From Saccharomyces uvarum (taxonomy: Eukaryota; Ascomycota; Saccharomycetes; Saccharomycetales; Saccharomycetaceae), in assembly GCA_947243795.1 (NCBI GenBank), contig OX365936.1, positions 248,001 through 312,000 on the forward strand: a stretch of DNA of 64,000 nt. The letters are read 5' to 3'. The position numbers and the translations under genes are program-made. The notes beneath the pieces are model-generated. The model was not told the origin of the DNA. It saw nothing but the letters and a program-made list of their open reading frames with translations, and made no database searches. This document shows, in pieces, positions 51,571 through 61,878 of the stretch. The stretch's first letter is position 1. Every line of letters starts with the position of its first letter.

Positions 51571-53460
51571 ATGTTTACAACCTTAAAATCGAGAAGGTTG
51601 CTCATAAGACGGTCAGCAATACTGCTGCTTTCCGTATTCTTCTCATACCTCATACTCTCTGCATATCGGAACCATGCATCAACTAAATCGAACAGCCATG
51701 AGGGCGAGAGAACTGCTGTTGAATTATCTGTGTTTAAATGGATTGAGAAGCGGCAACGACGAATAGCTTCTGAAAGTCCAATGAAGCGATTATTTGGCCA
51801 CTTTTTGCCCCCTTTTAGTACCATTTCTTCCGATGAGCGTGTATTATTGACACAAGTATCAGAAAATGAGATATCCGAGCGTAATAAGTGCCGCTATATT
51901 TTTGAAGTATTATACAAAATTGACCCAAAATGGGATAATGCGCAAAGCACTAAATTTCATAACATTGACGAGTTAGATAATACGTTGATATCACTATTAG
52001 GTGAAAGATTGAGAACCTATGATTATTGCTTTTTGTCTGGTGAATTAGACCCTGCTCAAGTATTTCAAAATTCAGCAATAGACCCGTTTGATTTGCAAAA
52101 AAGAATGTTCCCGTTTTTGAAAAAGGTATCCACGAAATCAGATGTAATAATGTGGCCGATCGTCACCGATCTAACGACCGGAGAATCAGTGCCAACACCC
52201 CAAATTGATATGGAATCATCAAAATTTAACGGGAATTTTTGGTCAAGTTGGAGAAAGTTAAGTAGAGAGAGAGGGTTTGTCTTGACAATGGGTGAAAAAG
52301 ACGTTCCTTTATTTTTAAAGCAATTAAAAGTAATGGAATCTCTGAAAAACGTCTTACCGTTTCAAATAATCACCACAGGAAATGAGTTATCACCAGAATC
52401 TATTGCCAAGATTTCCAAAGTCGCCAAAGAGGGGGGACAAAAGGTCTACTTAATGGATTGTTCAACAGTGCTTGACTCTGAATTTTCCAAGACATTTATT
52501 TCTTTTTTTCAAAATAAATGGGTTGCTACTTTATTCAATACATTTGAAGAGTTTATCTTGCTAGATGCAGACGTGGTACCATTTGTTAAGTCTGATTATT
52601 TCTTTGACTCCCCCTCTTATAAAAGTAGCGGGATGCTTCTATTCAAGGATAGAGTTATGCAAAATGAGCATACTTTCGAATACTGCATGGAAATGTTAAG
52701 TGGAGTGGAACCCTCCGGACAAGAACACAGACTGATTAGTAGTAAACTTGTTTTTGATTCGTCACTGTCATTTCCTTCATCATTATCAGAAGAAGCCGCT
52801 GTGTACTACAATTTCTTCGAAAAATTACAACTTCATCATGTTGATAGTGGTTTGGTAGTAGTAAACAAACGAGAAAAAATAAATGGGTTACTGATGTCAT
52901 TTATGTTAAATTTGGACGGAAAAATGCAGAGATGTGTATATGGTGACAAAGAAATATTCTGGCTAGGTCAGTTTTATGCTGGTCAAGATTATTCCATCAA
53001 TCCTGTTGATGGTGGTGTTATTGGTCCTGTCGATGAACTGACTGATAACGATAGCGAATCTTCAAGCAGGAACTACTACATCTGTTCTGCCCAGATTGCT
53101 CATAGTGACTCCAAAAATCAATTGTTATGGACAAATGGTGGTTTGAAGACTTGCAAGATCCCAAACAGTGCGGAAGATGACTTCCAGAGAGAGCCAGATT
53201 ATTTCAAAGGCAGATATAACGAAGTATCGACTTTAGAAGGGATATATGATGCTCCATTACGCGTTGAAGGACTGATTGTCCCTGATGTTTCTGTTAATCA
53301 ATGGATGCAAATCAAGGAATGCTCCAATTACATGTATTGTGCTTATGCTACAGGTGACGAGCATATGAACTCTGAACTTGATGCAGGTCGCGTGATCAGG
53401 TTCGATGATGAAAAACTAAAGTACATTAATGATATTTCCCAAGTCTGGAATGCTAATTAG
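51571..53460 (+). CDS. MNT3: Alpha-1,3-mannosyltransferase Mnt3 (Golgi)
   Basis: The 629-residue type II membrane protein has a short basic cytosolic tail (MFTTLKSRRLLIRRSA) and a signal anchor (about residues 14-30). The catalytic domain of the MNN1/GT71 family carries the DxD motif in EFILLDADVVPF (about residue 331), followed by the family segment YFFDSPSYKSSGMLLFKDR. Mnt3 adds the fourth and fifth alpha-1,3-linked mannoses to O-glycans together with Mnn1 and Mnt2. It is placed between tRNA-Thr and PDR11, as on chromosome IX. Confidence 0.94.
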   Translation: MFTTLKSRRLLIRRSAILLLSVFFSYLILSAYRNHASTKSNSHEGERTAVELSVFKWIEKRQRRIASESPMKRLFGHFLPPFSTISSDERVLLTQVSENEISERNKCRYIFEVLYKIDPKWDNAQSTKFHNIDELDNTLISLLGERLRTYDYCFLSGELDPAQVFQNSAIDPFDLQKRMFPFLKKVSTKSDVIMWPIVTDLTTGESVPTPQIDMESSKFNGNFWSSWRKLSRERGFVLTMGEKDVPLFLKQLKVMESLKNVLPFQIITTGNELSPESIAKISKVAKEGGQKVYLMDCSTVLDSEFSKTFISFFQNKWVATLFNTFEEFILLDADVVPFVKSDYFFDSPSYKSSGMLLFKDRVMQNEHTFEYCMEMLSGVEPSGQEHRLISSKLVFDSSLSFPSSLSEEAAVYYNFFEKLQLHHVDSGLVVVNKREKINGLLMSFMLNLDGKMQRCVYGDKEIFWLGQFYAGQDYSINPVDGGVIGPVDELTDNDSESSSRNYYICSAQIAHSDSKNQLLWTNGGLKTCKIPNSAEDDFQREPDYFKGRYNEVSTLEGIYDAPLRVEGLIVPDVSVNQWMQIKECSNYMYCAYATGDEHMNSELDAGRVIRFDDEKLKYINDISQVWNAN

Positions 53461-53667
53461 AAAAACTACTATAAGGGTATTAATACTTTTTAGGCATGGA
53501 ACATATATAAACCGAAATGATTAAAAATTTAATTTTGAATATGAATTTGGGATAATAAAAAATAAAGATTTTTTTTTTAAGCAGAAATATAGTATAACGG
53601 CGAACGATAATTATTAGTCGACCTCGGGAAGCTTTTGGTATGACATCTTAATCGAAGTTATTATTGT

Positions 53668-56600
53668 CTATGCATTGACTTTTTGGTTTTTTTTGGTTTT
53701 TTTGGACATTCCCATTGATGGAATGCACTTCTTAACGCTACTGGTCACTGAAGGCCATATCTTCTTTATGTAGGTTAAGTAGAAGCCGACAAACATGGCT
53801 ACAAAGTTGAAGCAGACGAAAACCCACTCAAAACCAAAATTTCTCCATCTGTGGTGATAGCTCATATTTTCTTGATCCAAGAAATCGTCGCCAACAGTGT
53901 ACATACAATAGGCGCAGACAGTAAATGTGTTATCATTGAGTAATTTACCACCATATTCTTCGATAAAGGGCTTCATGAATTGACCACAATTTTGACCCAT
54001 TACAGGTTGACTTGGGACCATTTCACCCGTTAAACAAGTAATTTTTCTATCATGAAGAAGCAAAGTTACAAAAGTCTCGATGAAGTATGTGTATGGTGAA
54101 ACTCTGTACATGAATGTCCAAAATCGTGGGAATAACGCGTAAGGCTGCATCACACCACAGAAGGAAGCTGTAAAACTATACAGGAATGCAACAAAGACAG
54201 CAGCAGTTTGTAAATCAGGAGCTGAGTATAACAACCATAACCCAAACGACAAATAATAGATGGCAAATAAAATATAGTTCAAGTAAAAGACACCTGCTAT
54301 ACGAGCAGAAGATTCAAAACCGCAACAGAAGTAACAACATAGGAAAAACAATGTAGAACTAGAAATGGCTAGTGGTAATTCAACAATGGTCTGGGCGATC
54401 AAAAGAACTGTCCAATGGTAGGTATTAGATCTCGCCTCTCTGGCTATATAGACTTCCTTTGATTGTAATGCTTTATCCTGAACTTGATTGATTAAAGGGG
54501 AAGAAACACAAAGCATCATGAAACACAAGAAAATAGCATCTTGCAAACCACTGATATTGTGCTTTGTCCTCCAAAAGGAAAACCCGATGAATAAACCAGC
54601 ACCAGCATTTAAAGCATATTTGGCAAAGACATAAGTCATGTCCCTCTTGGTACAAATATACTGTCTTCTGGTAATCAATTTTACTTGTTCCATATATGAA
54701 GGTGCACTCCATACAGAAGTCGTAAAATCAACACCAGAGTTACGAGCTTCTTTTTCGGATATAAGCAAATTATCAGCAATCTTCACCTTTTCAGGAGAAC
54801 ATTGCCAAAGATTTGCCCAGTTGATTGAGCAATCTGATTGTTTACGATGAGATGTTTGTTCGTCAAATTTATGTGAAGTTGATTTTTCCTCAGTATTAGT
54901 TTCAGTATTCGTACTTCCACTACCAACAACATCGATAACGAAATCAGCCGGATTATCCTTTTCACTGTCAAAAACTAAGCTTTTGTCGTGAGCCACAAAA
55001 TAGTCACAGGCATCAGTTAATGAACCAAAGTAGACGCATTCACCACCTCTTTTCAATAAGTAAACGTTATCAAAATAACTGATAACACTCTTACTAGGTT
55101 GATGGATAGTACATAAAATAGCCTGGCCCTGCATCGAAAGTTTTTTCAAAAACTGTACAATGGTTAACGCTGCTTCAGCATCTAAACCGGAAGTAGGTTC
55201 ATCCAAAAATAATAGCAGAGAAGGCTTGGTAACTAATTCAACACCAATGGACAATAACTTTCTTTCAGTGGGGGACAAATCAGCAACAAGTTTTTCCGAA
55301 GGTAATCTCAATAGATTGGTAACAGTTCCTAAATATTCCCTATCACCGTCACCTCTTAAAACACAGGAAATTTCTAGAGACTCTTTAACAGTTAACAGCT
55401 CTAAATGAACATCCTGTTGTTGGACGAACCCGATACTTCTTCTAAAAGCATCAATGTTAGTTAATGGCTGACCGTCGATTAATAATTCACCGGTTACCAC
55501 ACCACCTTCGGTTCTTTGAGACAGGATATTCAGCAAAGTTGTCTTACCAGCACCGGATTCACCCATCAATGCAGTTAACCCGGAGCTTATGTAACCAGAA
55601 GCATCGTTAATCAGTTTTTTATCACCAATGGTATAATTGATACTCTTCCAGGAAATGACGTGCTTTTGAGTTTCTACCGCTATGGATTCCTTGGTGTGGT
55701 TGTTAACAGCTCCAACGGGATACTTAATGTTATAGTCAGCATCGTATCGACGGGAGAATGACGGGACAGACGAAGATGAAGTGGATGAATTGGTTGCTGG
55801 AGGCTTGGTACCGCATACACCAGGGCTATTGGTAACGGTAATAGCCTTTTCCTTTCTCTTTTTGTTACTTCGGAAGGGGCAATGTCTTTTGACGTAGTTA
55901 TTCCAACGCAGCATATTTTCTCTGGTGAATAAAGGAGTGATGTATTCAGAGGCTGCTAAAGAACAGAATAAGAAGAAACACAGAAACCCAATAATGATAC
56001 CGAAATTTCTCCATACGTGACTATAGCTGTATTTTAGCCCACTCTTCAAATAATCGCGGCCTCTGACATAATTATTACCTAGAGTGGCACCTTGCCAAGC
56101 ACAGGCTTTATGGCTGAATGAAATATTGTTATAGGACTCGCCTCTGGGGATAATACTTTCTTGACAATCTAGCTTAAGGTTGAACAATTCGTTACTCAAG
56201 ATAGCTTCCATGGCAAACATAGCAGGATTCAAATAAGCGATCCAGATAAACCATGGGTGCATATCTTTCATGTAAATAACATAAGACGCATACATGGCAA
56301 TAGCTAGTAGTAAGATACCAGCTAAAAGATTTGCCATTGATAAAGTTGGGGCGATCAAAGCCGTCAGGGAAAATAATGAAACCATACAAAAATTATAGAT
56401 GGAAAGGAAAAGCAAAAAGATGAAAAACCTAGCAGCATTGTATTGTAAATGAGCTAAAAAGTAAAGAATAATAGTGAAGACGACAACGAGTAAAAATTTG
56501 GAAAAACAGTCGAAAAAGTTTGTTGCCAACGTTTCAACCCAATTACAATAGAAATGAAGCTGGACATGTTTGCGAACCACAGGTTGCCTTTGGAAAGAAG

Positions 56601-57909
56601 CAGGCATATCAGCCAGAGAAAGGAAGGTAAAGAACAGAATGGAGAAAAACGTCAGAGATCCTCTGGAGAATGACCCGATGGTTGTTAGGGGGATGTCATA
56701 GAAAAGAGACCCAATGACTAAAGATTGTACTACGACAGAAACAAACTGAGAGATCAAGTAGTTTCTATCACCAATAATTCTTTGGAAAGCTCTTATTGTA
56801 CAGGTTTTCAGTTGCAATTTTAGTGGGATGCTGAACACGGGAGAAACATCGTCTGGATTGGTGTCCGGTCCGGTGCATTCTTGTATTGTCTTTGAGGTGA
56901 TTGCCTTCCAGTGTTTATAGTAAGGAGATTGTACCCATAGTGTGTGTAAATCTGTTTCGTTATTGATGTTCGAAGCTTGGTTGGGTTCAGAGACAACAGA
57001 TGGTGCATCGAGACCAGCGATGGCATTGGATATTTCCTTGAATTTGAAATTCAGGATTGACGTCAGATATTCAATGATACAATCGTTAGGGTTTTTTTTT
57101 ATCTGCAAAGTGTCATGGAAATAACTCAAGCATTCGTCCATGGTGCCGTAAAACACCTGGTAAGAATCGCTCAGCATAAGAATCTTGTCAAATTTGCTGA
57201 CGATTTTGTCACTGGCCTGAGAGATCTTGACAAAATTAACCGATCTAGTGGCCCTTGCCATTTTTTGGGTAATGGAGAGAAATTCCAAGGCAGTCGCAGA
57301 ATCCAGGCCCTTCGTCGAGTTATCCCACAGATACACAGACCCATTAGCAATAAAAGTTTCGATAATGGAGATACGTTTTCTCTCACCACCAGAAACACCA
57401 CGAACGTAGTCGTTCCCGACATACGTCTTCTTTACATGCGACAGGCCGAATTCTTTCAATAACTCATCTCTCATTTCAATGCGTTCATGCTTGGGGACAT
57501 GGAACTTGCAACTCAATGCGAAATCGATGGTCTGTTCCACCGTCAGGTAAGGGAAGTGGATATCCTGTTCATTATTGTAGATGATTTGGTGAGGACACTT
57601 GGCGGCATATTGCTTATACTCATTGTTCTTGAATCTGATAGACCCCTCTGGAGAGTACCTCAGATTCTTGTGACCATGGAATAGGCCTTTAAAGAGCGCC
57701 GATGTCGGGTTCCCCAGTACCAAGACGACCTCACCTTCATTAGCACGGAAGGTGATATCGCCTATTTCCACATGGCCTGCATTCTCGAGGTCTGACAAGG
57801 ATTCTTCATCGTTCCGAACAGCTCCGAGAGATTCTTCCAACTGAACGGTGGTGCCATCAAACGTGACTGAAGCGTCAGGAATCGGACTGAAATATTTGGA
57901 AAGAGACAT
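53668..57909 (-). CDS. PDR11: ABC transporter Pdr11, sterol uptake (ABCG/PDR family)
   Basis: The protein has 1413 residues from MSLSKYFSPIPDASVTFDG; the frame is open 28 codons further upstream but lacks conserved sequence there. Layout is NBD-TMD-NBD-TMD. The two nucleotide sites are asymmetric. NBD1 has an atypical Walker A (LVLGNPTSALFKG), a good signature (VRGVSGGERKRISI) and Asn in place of the Walker B Glu region (LYLWDNSTKGLDSA in this family). NBD2 has a classical Walker A (GESGAGKTTLLN), a degenerate signature (DLSPTERKLLSI) and an intact LLFLDEPTSGLDAEA. Twelve hydrophobic segments are visible. Pdr11 and Aus1 take up sterols when oxygen is lacking. It is divergent with TIR3, another hypoxic gene. 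Confidence 0.95.
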   Translation of the reverse strand: MSLSKYFSPIPDASVTFDGTTVQLEESLGAVRNDEESLSDLENAGHVEIGDITFRANEGEVVLVLGNPTSALFKGLFHGHKNLRYSPEGSIRFKNNEYKQYAAKCPHQIIYNNEQDIHFPYLTVEQTIDFALSCKFHVPKHERIEMRDELLKEFGLSHVKKTYVGNDYVRGVSGGERKRISIIETFIANGSVYLWDNSTKGLDSATALEFLSITQKMARATRSVNFVKISQASDKIVSKFDKILMLSDSYQVFYGTMDECLSYFHDTLQIKKNPNDCIIEYLTSILNFKFKEISNAIAGLDAPSVVSEPNQASNINNETDLHTLWVQSPYYKHWKAITSKTIQECTGPDTNPDDVSPVFSIPLKLQLKTCTIRAFQRIIGDRNYLISQFVSVVVQSLVIGSLFYDIPLTTIGSFSRGSLTFFSILFFTFLSLADMPASFQRQPVVRKHVQLHFYCNWVETLATNFFDCFSKFLLVVVFTIILYFLAHLQYNAARFFIFLLFLSIYNFCMVSLFSLTALIAPTLSMANLLAGILLLAIAMYASYVIYMKDMHPWFIWIAYLNPAMFAMEAILSNELFNLKLDCQESIIPRGESYNNISFSHKACAWQGATLGNNYVRGRDYLKSGLKYSYSHVWRNFGIIIGFLCFFLFCSLAASEYITPLFTRENMLRWNNYVKRHCPFRSNKKRKEKAITVTNSPGVCGTKPPATNSSTSSSSVPSFSRRYDADYNIKYPVGAVNNHTKESIAVETQKHVISWKSINYTIGDKKLINDASGYISSGLTALMGESGAGKTTLLNILSQRTEGGVVTGELLIDGQPLTNIDAFRRSIGFVQQQDVHLELLTVKESLEISCVLRGDGDREYLGTVTNLLRLPSEKLVADLSPTERKLLSIGVELVTKPSLLLFLDEPTSGLDAEAALTIVQFLKKLSMQGQAILCTIHQPSKSVISYFDNVYLLKRGGECVYFGSLTDACDYFVAHDKSLVFDSEKDNPADFVIDVVGSGSTNTETNTEEKSTSHKFDEQTSHRKQSDCSINWANLWQCSPEKVKIADNLLISEKEARNSGVDFTTSVWSAPSYMEQVKLITRRQYICTKRDMTYVFAKYALNAGAGLFIGFSFWRTKHNISGLQDAIFLCFMMLCVSSPLINQVQDKALQSKEVYIAREARSNTYHWTVLLIAQTIVELPLAISSSTLFFLCCYFCCGFESSARIAGVFYLNYILFAIYYLSFGLWLLYSAPDLQTAAVFVAFLYSFTASFCGVMQPYALFPRFWTFMYRVSPYTYFIETFVTLLLHDRKITCLTGEMVPSQPVMGQNCGQFMKPFIEEYGGKLLNDNTFTVCAYCMYTVGDDFLDQENMSYHHRWRNFGFEWVFVCFNFVAMFVGFYLTYIKKIWPSVTSSVKKCIPSMGMSKKTKKNQKVNA

Positions 57910-59173
57910 CCGCGAGGCGTTGTTTCTGCTTTTTACTCTAGTCTGTTTAGTGTGTTGGTTTTTTTTGCTGCAGTATGCAAGCTCTTTTTTCAAACCCGTT
58001 TACGAACTAAACAAAAGGGTTCAGGCGTGTAACGATACTATTAATAGGCTAAAAGGAGAGCCAAGAGCTTTACGATGTTGTATTCATTGTTTTATATAAG
58101 CGAGAGCATGATCTGCGGGAAATGTTTCGTATCGCAGGGGTGGTTTTTGCCTTGGATGGAAACCTTGTTTCCAATCTAGGAAATGCAAAGACTCGAAGGA
58201 CTCAAGACCAGACAAAAGGCTGCAGCATGGCCGAAGGCATTGGCGCCAAACGACGATAGGCACCCGAAAGTAGACAACAATAGACCCCCTTATGTGGCTC
58301 TTCTCTGCGGTGCCTTCTGTGAGTGTTGCCTAAACGAGCGCCTGCCCAGGGGTATCCCTTGCATAAAGCGGGCCTGCCATTGTTTTTTATTTCTTCTTTA
58401 GGCAAGTGCCTTCGCAGAGAGAAACTGTCGAAGAAGAGACAGAAAGAGTTTTTATGTCTATGTACCTTGAAGAGCTAAGATTAGCAAAGTAGAAAAAGAA
58501 GCGTCACAATTAGGAGAAAAATCCGTCGGTAAGAGAGCATGTATTACGCCACTTCTTGGCCGCACCCACGGTTGGGCTTTTTCCGTGCAGGGTTGCATTT
58601 TCAACACTTTTTATACGCTGAGAGGGAATTGTCACACTGTTTGCAAGCTCAGATACTGGGTTAGCTCGTGGCTTCCTCTGAACGAGGCGCGACCTGCCAC
58701 CCCATATCGTGCATACGAGAGGTCGCTGCGATTTGCCTTAAACGACGCGTTTCTTACCTTGCGGGAAAAAAATCTCTGTAGTAAGCGAGGTTACTAGGAA
58801 ACAACGACTTAAACCCATGAACGGAAACGTGTGTGAAGTGTCATGGAACGATAGGGATGTGGGAATTGCTCTCCTTGTGCGCCCTTTTCTTAGATACTCG
58901 TGCCTTTTGGTAGTTTATTATTTCTGTTCACGAATATCTCTAGGTTTTTTTTTTTTAGAAGGCTCCTAAAATGGATTGCAGATTTCCCAGTAGGAAACCT
59001 GTATACAAACATATTCATATATATATATATATATATATATAAATACACATATTCTTTTGTGGAGTATATAAACATTTATCCTATTTCGTTTTCTTTCCCT
59101 GTAAGTACTTCTAACTCTTTTATCTGTTTCCGAAGCATTCGATTTCAATCGCTCAATCCCCCCAACACATACA
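57910..59173. promoter_or_regulatory. Divergent PDR11/TIR3 promoter with hypoxia-type motifs
   Basis: This 1264-base region contains two TAAACGA sequences (58331-58337 and 58739-58745), the reverse of the Upc2/Ecm22 sterol and anaerobic core TCGTTTA. It also has Rox1-like cores ATTGTT in CCATTGTT (58377-58384) and at 58086-58091. A TATATAAG element sits near 58093 on the PDR11 side. An (AT)n microsatellite lies near 59016-59041 on the TIR3 side. Several short frames in the region lack coding features (dubious YIL012W type). Confidence 0.6.
59016..59041. repeat. (AT)n microsatellite
   Basis: An uninterrupted alternating AT run of about 26 bases, within a longer AT-rich stretch 130-160 bases before TIR3. 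Length is probably variable between strains. Confidence 0.9.
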
Positions 59174-60031
59174 ATGTCCTTCACTAAAATCGCTGCTTTA
59201 CTAGCTGTTGCCGCTGCTTCCACTAAATTTGTTTCTGCCGTGAACGAATATGAAATCGTTGAATTCGACGCTATCTTGGTTGATGTCAAAGCCAATTTGG
59301 AACAATACATGTCTTTGGCCATGAACAACCCAGATTTCACCCTACCAGCTGGTGTCTTGGATGTCTACCAACACATGACCACTTACAGTTCTGGTGATGA
59401 TGGTTACACTAGTTGGTACACTGAATTAGATTTTGCTCAAATTACCACTGCTATGCAACAAGTGCCATGGTACTCTTCCAGACTGGTACCTGAAATCATT
59501 TCTGCTTTACAAAGTGCCGGTATCTCTGTCACAGCTTTAGGTGATGATGCTGATGCTGCTACTTCTTCAGCTGCTGCTTCCTCTTCAGCTTCTGAATCCT
59601 CCTCAGCTGCTGCTTCCTCTTCAGCCTCTGAATCTTCTTCAGCTTCCGCTTCTTCTTCAGCTTCTGAATCTTCTTCAGCTTCTGCTTCCTCTTCAGCCGC
59701 TGCTTCCTCCTCAGCCGCTGCTTCCTCCTCAGCCTCTTCTTCAGCCGCTGCTTCCTCTAAGGCTTCCTCTTCCGCCTCAGCTGCTGCTTCATCTTCTGCT
59801 TCTGAGTCTTCTAAGGCTTCCTCTTCCGTTAAGAGCTCTGCCTCTTCTGCTGTCTCTTCTGCATCTTCCAAGGCCTCTTCCTCTTCTGCCAAGGCTACTT
59901 CTTCAGCAGCAAAATCCACCAACGGTACCAGCAGCTCTGCTAGTAAAAACGCTGGTGCCGCTATCGACATGGGTTTCTTCTCTGCTGGTGTTGGTGCCGT
60001 CGTTGCTGGTGCAGCCGCCATGCTATTATGA
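59174..60031 (+). CDS. TIR3: Tir3, anaerobic cell-wall mannoprotein (Srp1/Tip1 family)
   Basis: The 285-residue protein has a signal peptide (MSFTKIAALLAVAAASTKFV), then the conserved Srp1/Tip1 domain (about residues 23-122, including NPDFTLPAGVLDVYQHMTT). A long Ser/Ala repeat region (about 128-250, units like SSASESSSA) follows for heavy O-mannosylation. A C-terminal GPI-attachment signal follows (NAGAAIDMGFFSAGVGAVV, then hydrophobic to the end). It is about 16 residues longer than I recall for S. cerevisiae, owing to repeat number. Tir3 is made in anaerobic and cold conditions and is needed for anaerobic growth. The antisense of the repeat creates a long Glu/Ala frame that is not a gene. 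Confidence 0.95.
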   Translation: MSFTKIAALLAVAAASTKFVSAVNEYEIVEFDAILVDVKANLEQYMSLAMNNPDFTLPAGVLDVYQHMTTYSSGDDGYTSWYTELDFAQITTAMQQVPWYSSRLVPEIISALQSAGISVTALGDDADAATSSAAASSSASESSSAAASSSASESSSASASSSASESSSASASSSAAASSSAAASSSASSSAAASSKASSSASAAASSSASESSKASSSVKSSASSAVSSASSKASSSSAKATSSAAKSTNGTSSSASKNAGAAIDMGFFSAGVGAVVAGAAAMLL

Positions 60032-60360
60032 TTGTCACTTGCTAATGATAAATTATAAAATATTATATATGTAAAAAATAAATATACACCACTTATTGAA
60101 TAATAGTATCCTTTTTTTAACGCACTCCTTTAGACAAAGTAAACTTGAGCTATCAGCTACTCTTTAAAGTCCCTTTGCTCAAGCTTATAGTATGCGCTTA
60201 CGTGTGAATGGAAAGGAAAAAAATGGTCGAGCACGAATATGAACTACCATGTAGCATGAGAAAAAAGGGTGTAGAAAAACACCAAGCCTTTTAGGTAGTA
60301 TCAATTGAATGAAGCAATACAGCAAGTTTCTCACAGGTAATAATAAGATCGTAGGAAAGA
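60032..60360. other. Intergenic TIR3/DOT5
   Basis: 329 bases; AT-rich terminator region followed by the DOT5 promoter. No named motif. Confidence 0.5.
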
Positions 60361-61008
60361 ATGGGGGAAGCACTACGTAGGTCAGCTAGGATCGCAACAT
60401 CCAAAAGATTACTGGAAAATGAAGGTTCCAAACTAGTTCCAGTTTCGCCACCGGAACCGGCTAAGAAGAAGACCAAGACAGTTCCAAAACTAAATATCGA
60501 AGAACCAGTGAAGCGGGAAGACCACAGTTCGTCAGGTGCTAATGAATTGGAGATAGGAGGTGACATCCCTGATTTGAGTCTCTTAAATGAAGATGATGAC
60601 TCCGTCTCCTTGAAAGAAATTGTTAAAGAAAACAAAATTGTAGTATTTTTCGTGTATCCAAAAGCAAGCACACCTGGTTGTACCAGGCAAGCCTGTGGGT
60701 TCCGGGACAACTACGAAGATCTCAAGGAACATGCGGCTGTCTTTGGATTGAGTGCAGATTCTGTGATATCTCAAAAAAAATTTCAAACTAAGCAAAATTT
60801 GCCCTACCATTTATTGAGTGATCCAAAAAGAGAGTTTATTGGTTTGCTAGGTGCCAAGAAAACACCGCTTTCCGGTTCTATTAGATCCCATTTCGTTTTT
60901 GTCGATGGGAAATTAAGGTTCAAAAGAGTTAAAATATCACCAGAAGTCAGTGTCGGTGATGCTAAAAAGGAAGTTATGGAACTCGCTGAAAAGTTTGAAA
61001 AAGAATGA
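60361..61008 (+). CDS. DOT5: Dot5, nuclear thiol peroxidase
   Basis: The protein has 215 residues, the S. cerevisiae length. A basic N-terminus with KKKTKTVPK is a likely nuclear-localisation signal. The BCP/PrxQ-type peroxiredoxin domain starts near residue 65. The catalytic motif [16 protein letters not shown] gives the peroxidatic Cys at 107 and the resolving Cys at 112. Dot5 (nTPx) reduces alkyl hydroperoxides with thioredoxin and was also found as a high-copy disruptor of telomeric silencing. The N-terminal 65 residues are much more divergent from S. cerevisiae than the catalytic domain. Confidence 0.95.
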   Translation: MGEALRRSARIATSKRLLENEGSKLVPVSPPEPAKKKTKTVPKLNIEEPVKREDHSSSGANELEIGGDIPDLSLLNEDDDSVSLKEIVKENKIVVFFVYPKASTPGCTRQACGFRDNYEDLKEHAAVFGLSADSVISQKKFQTKQNLPYHLLSDPKREFIGLLGAKKTPLSGSIRSHFVFVDGKLRFKRVKISPEVSVGDAKKEVMELAEKFEKE

Positions 61009-61137
61009 TCTGTGGGAAATAGGAAACCTCTCCTTTTTTTTCTTACAGAGGTGTTCGTTCTTCAGTTGAAGCCTCAAAATCATCCTTTCACGTAGGTAGA
61101 TATATAAATATATCTGAACTGACAATTTCGTAATAGG

Positions 61138-61681
61138 TTACAAATACTTATATACAAATGGGAAATTATTTAAGGACCCGACCTGGTCAATATCAAATAT
61201 CGTGGCTTGATTGATAATCAGAATCGGCACTGTTTCGTTCGTTGAAGTATTGCTCAAGCGAACCATAAAACGAGCCAACGCTTGAGTGCTTGTCACATAT
61301 GCCAAATCAGCATCGCCGATGATCATTAAACAATTTGTCGTCTCGGATGTAATCCTAAAGTTATGAATTCGTTCGAAATCAGATACACATTTCTCGGAAA
61401 ACTCAACTAAGTATTTGATGAGTGGAATCTCTTATCGATGCATACACTCTATAATCGCAAACGTTATAGAATCTTGTAATTCTCGCAAAATGAAATGGGT
61501 TGGTCAGAATTTGTGGACACATGTGCGGTAGTGCCAAGTCTTGGTGGGCCAAGGCAGGAATCACATGATCAGAAGGAAGATGATGATGCTCGGAATTATC
61601 ATCAATTAATGATTTTATCCATGGTTGTAGGAATATTGAGTCCACTTGCCTCGAATTGGATTCTAAAACAACTCTCGGCAT
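61138..61681 (-). CDS. EST3: Telomerase subunit Est3, expressed by programmed +1 frameshift
   Basis: Two overlapping minus-strand frames make up one gene. The first runs 61681-61409 (starts [20 protein letters not shown]) and, if not shifted, would end two codons later at TGA. The slippery heptamer CTTAGTT is at 61405-61411 on the minus strand: the ribosome reads CTT, skips A and continues with GTT from 61407 to the stop at 61138. The product is 180 residues, near the 181 known for S. cerevisiae, and ends [18 protein letters not shown]. Est3 is an OB-fold regulatory subunit of telomerase that resembles TPP1. The site is the same as in S. cerevisiae, so this is conserved recoding and not damage. 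Sequence divergence is high for this window. Confidence 0.93.
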
Positions 61682-61806
61682 TTTTAACTCAGTCTCTCGC
61701 GACTTACTTAGGATTGAAGATAGTAGTATTTAAAACGTCCATTGATGGAATTTTGTTTAAACCAATCTACGATTTGTTCCACAATGGCAAAAATAACTAA
61801 AAAAAT

Positions 61807-61878
61807 CTCCGCGACGGGGAATTGAACCCCGATCTGGCACGCGACAAGCGCCCATTCTGACCATTAAACTATCACGGA
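61807..61878 (-). tRNA. tRNA-Asp (anticodon GTC), second copy
   Basis: The 72-base gene is identical to the copy at 49440-49511 (TCCGTGATAGTTTAATGGTC, TTGTCGC loop, CGCGGAG end), followed by a run of T on its strand. It lies 125 bases upstream of EST3 and marks the last position that agrees with chromosome IX order. Confidence 0.96.

Noticed and set aside
59437-60021. 194-codon Glu/Ala-rich frame antisense to TIR3
   Set aside because: It is the mirror of the Ser/Ala repeat of TIR3; composition is dictated by that repeat.
59541-60074. 177-codon Leu/Pro-rich frame within TIR3
   Set aside because: It is an out-of-frame reading of the same repeat.
61495-61800. 101-codon plus-strand frame antisense to EST3
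   Set aside because: EST3 is clearly recognised on the other strand; this frame has no conserved sequence.
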